DNA of 64,000 nucleotides from Diaporthe sp. PMI_573. Its lineage: Eukaryota > Ascomycota > Sordariomycetes > Diaporthales > Diaporthaceae. Made by a program: the position numbers and the translations under genes. The notes under the pieces are model-generated. The model made no database searches and had not been told where the DNA came from. It was given only the letters and a program-made list of their open reading frames with translations. The number at the start of each line of letters is the position of its first letter. Position 1 is the first letter of the stretch. Shown here one piece after another: positions 58,001-64,000 of the stretch. The stretch covers positions 558,001 to 622,000 of the forward strand of contig JAJTUP010000001.1 of the NCBI GenBank assembly GCA_021399435.1. Reading direction: 5' to 3'.

Positions 58001-61000
58001 AGAGAATGGATCTGGGCCAGAGCTTGGCCCGGTATGCCATCGTCGACGACGCCAGTGACGGCAAGCGATACATGGTCTGGACCGTTCATCATGTGCAATA
58101 CGACGGATGGTCAGAGCCGTTGATCCTCGACATGGTGGCCAAGGCCTTGCAGACTGGCAGCATCGACTTCCAGCCCAAGGCGCTAATGAAGGACTTTGCC
58201 AAGTGGGTTCACGACACCGACCAGACCGCGATGCAGGACTTCTGGCGGAACGAGCTGGACGGCGCCGTCGGGCCTCAGTTCCCAAGCACACCATCACGAG
58301 ACTTCCTCCCGACCCCCAACGGGACAGCCGAGCGCCTAATTAAACTACCCACAACCGAAGGCCTCCCCTTCACAATAGCCACCCTAATCCGCGGCGCCTG
58401 GGCCCTCGTGGCCTCGCAGTACACAGGCAGCGACGACGTCGTCTTCGGCGAGACCCTAACGGGCCGAGACATTTCCCTACGCGGCGTCGAGGACGTCCTG
58501 GGGCCCCTGAACGCGACGGTCCCGGTGCGCGTGCGCATCGACAGGGCCGCCTCGGCCAAGTCCTACCTGGCCTCCGTGCAGCACACCATGTCGGCCCGCA
58601 CCCCCTTCCAGCACATGGGCATGCAGTACATCCGGCGGGTGAGCCGCGACGCGCAGCACGCGTGCGAGGCGCCCACGGGCATCGTCGTGCAGCCCGAGCC
58701 GGAGCTGGTCGGCGGCGAGCTGGGCTTTGAGCTGGGCGATCCCGTGCGCGAGGCGCTGCACTTTAACCCGTACCCGCTCATGCTTGCCTTTGGGCTGCGC
58801 AAGGGCGGGTTCCGGGTCTGTGCCAGCTTTGATAAGAGCCTGGTCGATGTTGCGCAGATGGACAGGGTTCTTGCGCAGCTTGAGGCCGCTTGTGTGCAGT
58901 TGACGGAGGACCTTGACGGGGTGGTCGGCCAGGTTTCGTGTATGCCTACGGAGGAGCTGGACCAGATCTGGCGGTGGAACCAGACGGCGCCATTGACTCC
59001 TGAGGAGGCGACGGGAAGACTCCGTGCTCATGGAAGCATCAAGCCCGGGTCGGAATATCCGCGCGCGGCGGTCCCTTGGGTTTGTGACCCTCGCAACCCA
59101 TCTCAGCTCTCGCCCATCGGTTGTCAGGGAGAACTATGGCTGGAAAGTGCCGTGCTTGGGGATGAAGCTGTCGACACTCCGGCCTGGCTCGTCGCCGGAA
59201 GCTCTGAAGTCGTCGGCCGCGCAGGCAAGGTTCAGTCCACAGGTGACATCGTCCAGCTGCGACCTGACGGAAGCTTGATATTCGTTGGGCGGAAAGACGA
59301 TATCATGCCAGTATCAGGGCATGGAGTCAACGTCGCGGATCTCGAGGCACACTGCGCCAGGTTCCTGCCGAAGTCAGCCCGTGCCGCCGCAGCGGTCTTC
59401 CAGCCAGTGGTGGACGGAACTGACCAAGAACAGGATCAAGAGCTGGTCATCCTTGTTGAGCAACAGCCGCATCAGGAGAAGAGCGTCGAGCTCATGTTCA
59501 TGAAGCATGATATCACCTGCGACGAGTCAGATCCTGACAGCTTTAGGGCGACAATCTACTCGGAAATTCCCGTCGACCTTGCGGTCGCACTCAAGAAACT
59601 CGACAAGTTTATCAGGGACGATCTCCCGTCCAGCCTCAAGCCCTCGACCTATGTGGTTGTCGATAGACTGCCCCTTAAGAACGGGCATGTGGACCGTGGC
59701 GTACTGAACGAGTTTGCCTCGAGGATCGCATCGCATGTTCTAGGTCAGCTTCGTGACGGATACAACAAGGTCTGGGAGAACCTGGGACAGGCGAACCTCT
59801 CAGTGTCCGAAGACATTCTACGGTCCGCATGGGCAAAGCTTCTGGGCATGCGTCCGGAGCAGATCGATGTCGACGACAATTTCTTCCGCCTTGGAGGCGA
59901 CTCAGTGCTGGCAATGAAGTTGGTGTCGGGGCTGCGCGCGCAGGGCCACGGTCTGTCCGTGGCTGATGTCTTCCAGCACATGCGCCTTGGTGATGCGGCC
60001 AGAGTCCTGAAGGTGAACTCAGCATCTACGGGCAAGATGCTGCCATACAAGCCTTTCTCCACTTTGGGTATTCAGAGTGTTGACCAATTCTTGGCCGATG
60101 TTGTGCGCCCCAAGCTTGCCTCGCCTGGGTGGTCGATTAAGGATGCCGCACCCGTGACGGACTCGCAGGCCCTCGATATCAGAGGGACATTACAGGTGCC
60201 GCGGACTTCTGTGCAATATACCATGCTGCATTTCGACCAGGGCATTGATCAAGACAGGCTTTTCCGTGCCTGCAAGGATCTGGTCAAGACCCATGACATT
60301 CTGCGAACCGTGTTCATCGAGCACGAGTCCAGCTTCTTCCAGATTGTCCTGAATGAGCTTGAGACTCCTTTGGTCACACAGCGCGCCGATGAGGACATTG
60401 ACAAAATTGTCAACAAGGTCTGCACAGAGGACATTGAAAGTGACTTCGCCCTCGGTTCATCCTTTTTCAAGTTATTCCACGTCGAGGGCAAGAATGACCA
60501 GCACTGTCTCGTCATCAGGCTATCGCATGCTCTGTACGACGGAATGTCTCTTCCACGTCTCCTTGAGGATCTCGAAACCCTGTACAGCAGCGGCAAGGTC
60601 GGCGACTTCAAGCCATTCCCCTCGTACATCGCCAGAACCTCCGACCACAGCATGCAGACCAAAGCACTCAGCTACTGGCGCGGTCTCCTGCAAGACTCAT
60701 CCCTCTCCATCCTGGAAGGCCAAACCACCCAGCCAAGCGACAGGGGCGTCTTCAAAGAAGACCTCGCCATCGAGGGCTTCCAGCCCCCGGCGGAGATCAC
60801 CACGGCGAACCTCCTCACGGCAGCATGGGCACTCCTCCTGGCGCGCCGCACAGGAACGGCAGACGTGACCTTCGGCGGCGTGACATCAGGCCGCGGCCTC
60901 GACATGGCCGGCGTCGAGAACGTCGTCGGGCCGTGCTACCAGCTCACCCCGATCCGGGTCCCCTTCAAGGCGGCATGGACGGCTGCTGACCTGATGCAGT

Positions 61001-61386
61001 TCGTGCAGCGGCAGAGCGGCGAGTCCGCCGCGCACGACTTTGTCGGCTTTGGGAAGATCTCCAGGGAGTGCACGCGATGGTCGGACGGAGGAGCCGCGCA
61101 GGTGTTCTTTGACTCCATCGTGCACCACCAGGACTGGGATGACGCCGACAGCATGCCTTTCGCGGGTTCGACCGCCAGGCTGGACATCCTTAATCCGCAC
61201 GGGGACGCACCGAGGCCTCTGAAGGCCGTTTCGTTCGTTAAGGGTGGGAACCTACGGGTTGGTGTTGTCGGCAGCGGGAGGGACGCGGCGCTCGTCGGCT
61301 CGGTCCTCGCTGGGCTCGTCGCTGTGGTGCAGGAGCTCGCGAGCTCCGGTAGTGGCCGACTTTTGCTTGGCACTGATGCCCTGTAG
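55037..61386 (+). CDS. sidD: Extracellular siderophore NRPS, SidD/NPS6 type (fusarinine synthetase)
   Basis: Two exons (55037-55465, 55525-61386) give 2096 residues; Aspergillus SidD is about 2080. Order: a divergent N-terminal region, complete adenylation domain (YIIFTSGSTGTPKG at about 370-385; [40 protein letters not shown]), thiolation domain (DNFFALGGESLAAM, carrier Ser801), condensation domain (HHVQYDG, about 998-1004), a truncated adenylation region keeping only late motifs (GDIVQLRPDGSLIFVGRKDD near 1385), a second thiolation domain (DNFFRLGGDS, Ser1603) and a final condensation domain with SHALYDG at 1810-1816. A-T-C then incomplete A-T-C is the SidD/NPS6 layout. It should link and cyclise anhydromevalonyl-hydroxyornithine units through ester bonds. 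The cytosolic enzyme needs a phosphopantetheinyl transferase encoded elsewhere. Confidence 0.94.
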
Positions 61387-61888
61387 ATGCGAGCCATGGG
61401 GTAGTGGATGCCAAGGTGGTTGGATTTGGACCTCCCCGTCCTGAATTGCTATATTTCTCTTGTTCATTATCTTGTAAGATCTATTAAATGTATTCCCAAG
61501 GTTTGGGTGATCCTCGTGTGCCCATACTTCGTCCCAATGGCAAACAATTGGGTAAATTTCTAATTTTCCTGTTGCCTTGCGCTAGTGTGATCCTTGGTGT
61601 AACAGTTTTTTATATTTTCTTCGGAGCCAATGCCTTGATTCGGGCCTATAAGCCTGAGAACCAGGACACATCGTTTAAAATTTCCCAAGAAAGGAAGAAG
61701 GGGATCACAGGCGCACAGGGACTAACTCAAAGGAGGCAAAGTACGAACATAACGCCAAGACCAGCTGGCGAGGTGTGATGATAGACGCAAGTGAAAAGGC
61801 TTCGCACGTCCTCCACTCTACAACTCGGCCGAACATTTTCTTTCATCACATCCTCCATACTATCACTCTCACATACCTGTCTGCCACC
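61387..61888. other. Intergenic, promoter of the DUF7704-like gene
   Basis: About 0.5 kb. A 96-residue open frame at 61488-61778 has one hydrophobic stretch (FLIFLLPCASVILGVTVFYIFF) but no other support, so I do not call it a gene. Confidence 0.4.
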
Positions 61889-62344
61889 ATGGCGCTCCCA
61901 AAGATCCACGTCTTCTACCGCCTCTGGTTCTTATGGATAGACCCCGTTATATTGGCCGCCTCAGTATCCGCTCTTGTCTTCACCCCTCAGCTTATGTTGG
62001 ATGCCCTAGCTCCACCACCTCTATCGGCTTACAACCCCGACCAAGGCTTCCTCCTCCACCAGCTCGCCGCCCTATTCACGTTTGTCGCCATCATACTGGG
62101 CGGGGTCCTGCGTGTCAGCAAAGAAATCCGAGTGTGGAGGGTCGTTATCCTGGGTGTCCTGGTTGTTGATATCGCAATGCTTGCCAGTATTTATGCAAGT
62201 CTTAAACAGCAAGATCGGCTAAGCCTGGGAGCTATGCGTTCACAGGACTGGTCCAGTATCGTATTGACTGGGTTCGTTGGTATTCTCAGGGTCTTATTCT
62301 TGGCCGGGGTTGGTGTCCAGGATGTCAAGTCGAAGAAGAGATGA
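61889..62344 (+). CDS. Small fungal four-TM membrane protein (DUF7704-like)
   Basis: 151 residues, no intron. The start codon lies in a strong context (gccaccATGg). Hydrophobic segments: FYRLWFLWIDPVILAASVSALVF, LLHQLAALFTFVAIILGGVL, VVILGVLVVDIAMLASIYASL and WSSIVLTGFVGILRVLFLAGV. The tail is basic (DVKSKKR). The pattern R-x-W-F-x-x-x-D-P in the first helix, with a Q/H pair in the second, fits the fungal DUF7704 family, whose function is unknown. It stands next to sidD, but nothing in its sequence links it to iron. Confidence 0.6.
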   Translation: MALPKIHVFYRLWFLWIDPVILAASVSALVFTPQLMLDALAPPPLSAYNPDQGFLLHQLAALFTFVAIILGGVLRVSKEIRVWRVVILGVLVVDIAMLASIYASLKQQDRLSLGAMRSQDWSSIVLTGFVGILRVLFLAGVGVQDVKSKKR

Positions 62345-62920
62345 GTGCCCAGGTGCACATGAGGCCCATGACTGTGCAATCCGGGATACTACAAAGAACC
62401 GCATCAAGGTTCAACTGTTAAGCTACATCATCGACAACCTGGAGAGAGGCAGTGACAGCGGGTGTGACGCGGTAGTTGATTGAGGTTTGTCAACCACGGG
62501 AGGGATGGGAGGACGAAGATGGTGACAAGCTCGACGCTATAGATTTCGCGGGATTTCATTCTAAGAAGGAATTCAAGAATGTAGAAGTAATTGAAACATG
62601 TGAAATGAAGACTTCATAATATTGTTATAAGTCATGGTCATTTCGATGTCATATTCACTCTGTGGATTTCGGCTTTTCTGCTCATACTTCATTACGTAGC
62701 TGAAAAGATGTAAATATGCATATGAGACTGTATAACACCCGAGACGGCACAGGTTTTGACGGCACACAAATAATTGGTTGCTTCTTGTCATTAAGTTAAA
62801 AACTGCATTCGTTGATCCAGTCGCATTCCACTGGCAATGCAGGTAAAGACACAATGATGATTGGCCGCTATTCTATAGCGGGTAGAAGGGCGAAGATGGC
62901 AAGCAAGGCGTTCCATCGGT
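62345..62920. other. Intergenic, A/T-rich
   Basis: About 0.58 kb between convergent genes; A/T-rich, no gene seen. Confidence 0.4.
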
Positions 62921-63928
62921 TCACATTCCTGCATGTTCCTCTCCATCCAACTCATCCAACCATTCTCGTCGCTTCCCGATGGCTCCAGGACATTGGCAAA
63001 ACTCCCATTCCCGCTCCTCGTGGCTTACAAAGCCGTGCCTCCCTTGCCCTTCAACCCCCATATCGTCCAGGTTTCCCTCACACAGACGGATGAAGGCTTC
63101 GAAGAAGGGAAAGAGCCGTAGACGTCTTCTCGCCAACGGGTACCTCATCATCTCGTCCGTATCATCCCCGTCCTCCGTGACCTCGGAGGCTGTGGAGACG
63201 ACCTTGACCCAGAACTGCCAGGTGATCTTGGCCCGGTCATCCGCGGACATGTTTGCCATCTCCTCCTGGCTCGGAGCCTGCGCGAGGTCGATGGATTCCT
63301 TGTCTAGATAGACGAAAAAAGCGCCGCGAGCGCCTTCCTCTTCCTCCTCGATATTCATGGAGTGCGCATATTTCCAGGCTTTGGATGCATCGGCTCCCTC
63401 GAGAGCAGCACTGTCCTGCACGACCTGGTTGTGATACCTCCGGGCCAATTCGTTCGTGATAACCCAGTCAGGCGTGAGCGGCTCCCCCGCGGGCAGTGCT
63501 TTCCTGGCGGACTCGAGCATGGCGTGCCAGCTCGCTTGCACAAGTTTGCGCAGGTTCGGATGGCCCGGTATCTCAGCAATTCTCCGATCTACAGTGTCGA
63601 CGTCGCTGTTGTCTGGCCGGCCTCCCGTTCTGCTCTCACGGTACTCGTCCTCGAGGCTGGCCAGCCCTAGCCGGTGAATGGCAGAGATGGCGTGATTGAA
63701 CTTTTCGTCGTCCTCGTAGGAGGTACGTATGATGGTCCAGCCCCAGCATTGCTCGTGGCGGTATTGCTCTGATGCGCACTTGAACCCGTAGAGGGATATG
63801 CGGCCCTGCCACGTCTGCCAGAATTGACGCTCTGGGTTTCCTAGGCGGAGGTCTTTGGGTGACTGATTGAAAAAGAAGCTAAAGGAATGATCCAGTATGA
63901 GTGGGGGGTCCTGGTGCGTGGAAAACAT
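62921..63928 (-). CDS. Conserved-looking fungal protein of unknown function
   Basis: 335 residues, single exon, no signal peptide or membrane segment. Normal complexity with many Trp and aromatic residues: PERQFWQTWQGRISLYGFKCASEQYRHEQCWGWTIIRTSYEDDEKFNHAI, PDWVITNELARRYHNQVV, AFFVYLDKESIDLAQ and a C-terminal FPFFEAFIRLCEGNLDDMG. An acidic run (EEEEEGARG) lies near the middle. The feature resembles single-domain fungal proteins seen near heterokaryon-incompatibility or secondary-metabolite regions, but I cannot name a family and give no function. The gene is complete in the window; its promoter reaches the right edge. Confidence 0.65.
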   Translation of the reverse strand: MFSTHQDPPLILDHSFSFFFNQSPKDLRLGNPERQFWQTWQGRISLYGFKCASEQYRHEQCWGWTIIRTSYEDDEKFNHAISAIHRLGLASLEDEYRESRTGGRPDNSDVDTVDRRIAEIPGHPNLRKLVQASWHAMLESARKALPAGEPLTPDWVITNELARRYHNQVVQDSAALEGADASKAWKYAHSMNIEEEEEGARGAFFVYLDKESIDLAQAPSQEEMANMSADDRAKITWQFWVKVVSTASEVTEDGDDTDEMMRYPLARRRLRLFPFFEAFIRLCEGNLDDMGVEGQGRHGFVSHEEREWEFCQCPGAIGKRREWLDELDGEEHAGM

Positions 63929-64000
63929 GTTGTCTGCTGTTCATTTGGGGAGACGCGGCTTCCCCAGTAAATGTTTGTCAGGTGAAAGAGGGTAAACAAC

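Noticed and set aside
61488..61778. 96-residue frame with one hydrophobic segment
   Set aside because: No family resemblance, and it lies in the short gap just upstream of a better-supported gene. It could be a small gene, but the sequence alone does not support it.

Overview
The window comes from a filamentous ascomycete (Pezizomycotina, probably a sordariomycete; nothing here fixes the species). Protein-coding genes are broken by short introns of about 45-115 bp with GTRNGT donors and YAG acceptors. The families (fungal GMC oxidoreductase, GH78, SIT siderophore transporter, SidD/NPS6-type NRPS, DUF4267 and rhodopsin-like membrane proteins) are typical of such fungi. I saw no tRNA or rRNA gene, no CRISPR array and no intact transposon.

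Layout. (1) 1-13.5 kb is gene-sparse. It holds lineage-specific, low-complexity proteins of unknown function: a Q-rich pair that looks frame-disrupted at 1.4-2.9 kb, a P/Q/A-rich protein with an acidic tail at 3.7-4.9 kb, a secreted Ser/Gly/Asn-rich protein at 6.8-7.8 kb, and a protein built on two tandem pentapeptide arrays at 12.2-13.5 kb. The 4.4 kb between the last two shows no convincing gene. (2) 14-19.4 kb is a divergent pair, an MFS sugar porter and an intracellular GH78 alpha-L-rhamnosidase, which looks like a small rhamnoside-use module. (3) 20.4-37.8 kb is a mixed region: secreted GMC oxidoreductase (6 exons), degenerate protein-kinase gene, acetoacetate-decarboxylase-like protein, DUF4267 protein, kinase-like protein, damaged rhodopsin-like receptor, NmrA-like reductase, SDR, and a PLP synthase fused to a rhodanese domain. 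(4) A DHA-type MFS transporter follows at 38.9-40.7 kb. (5) 40.9-61.4 kb is an apparently complete extracellular fusarinine-type siderophore cluster. (6) Two conserved fungal proteins of unknown function end the window.

The siderophore cluster has the gene content of the Aspergillus fumigatus sidD/sidF/sidH/sidJ/sitT cluster. SidH (enoyl-CoA hydratase, C-terminal SKL) and SidF (hydroxyornithine acyltransferase, C-terminal AKL) should make and attach the anhydromevalonyl group in peroxisomes. SidD/NPS6 (2096 aa, A-T-C plus truncated A-T-C) should join the hydroxamate units by ester bonds. The ABCB exporter and the SIT importer should move the siderophore, and SidJ, an alpha/beta hydrolase, should open it by ester hydrolysis. 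sidA, sidI and sidG are not in the window. Exact ATCWGATAA sites, the binding sequence of the iron-responsive GATA repressor SreA, lie in all four main intergenic promoters of the cluster. A further identical 15-bp element is shared by the SIT and SidJ/SidD promoters.

Exon limits were worked out by hand from splice signals, reading frame and family knowledge. No alignment or RNA evidence was available.
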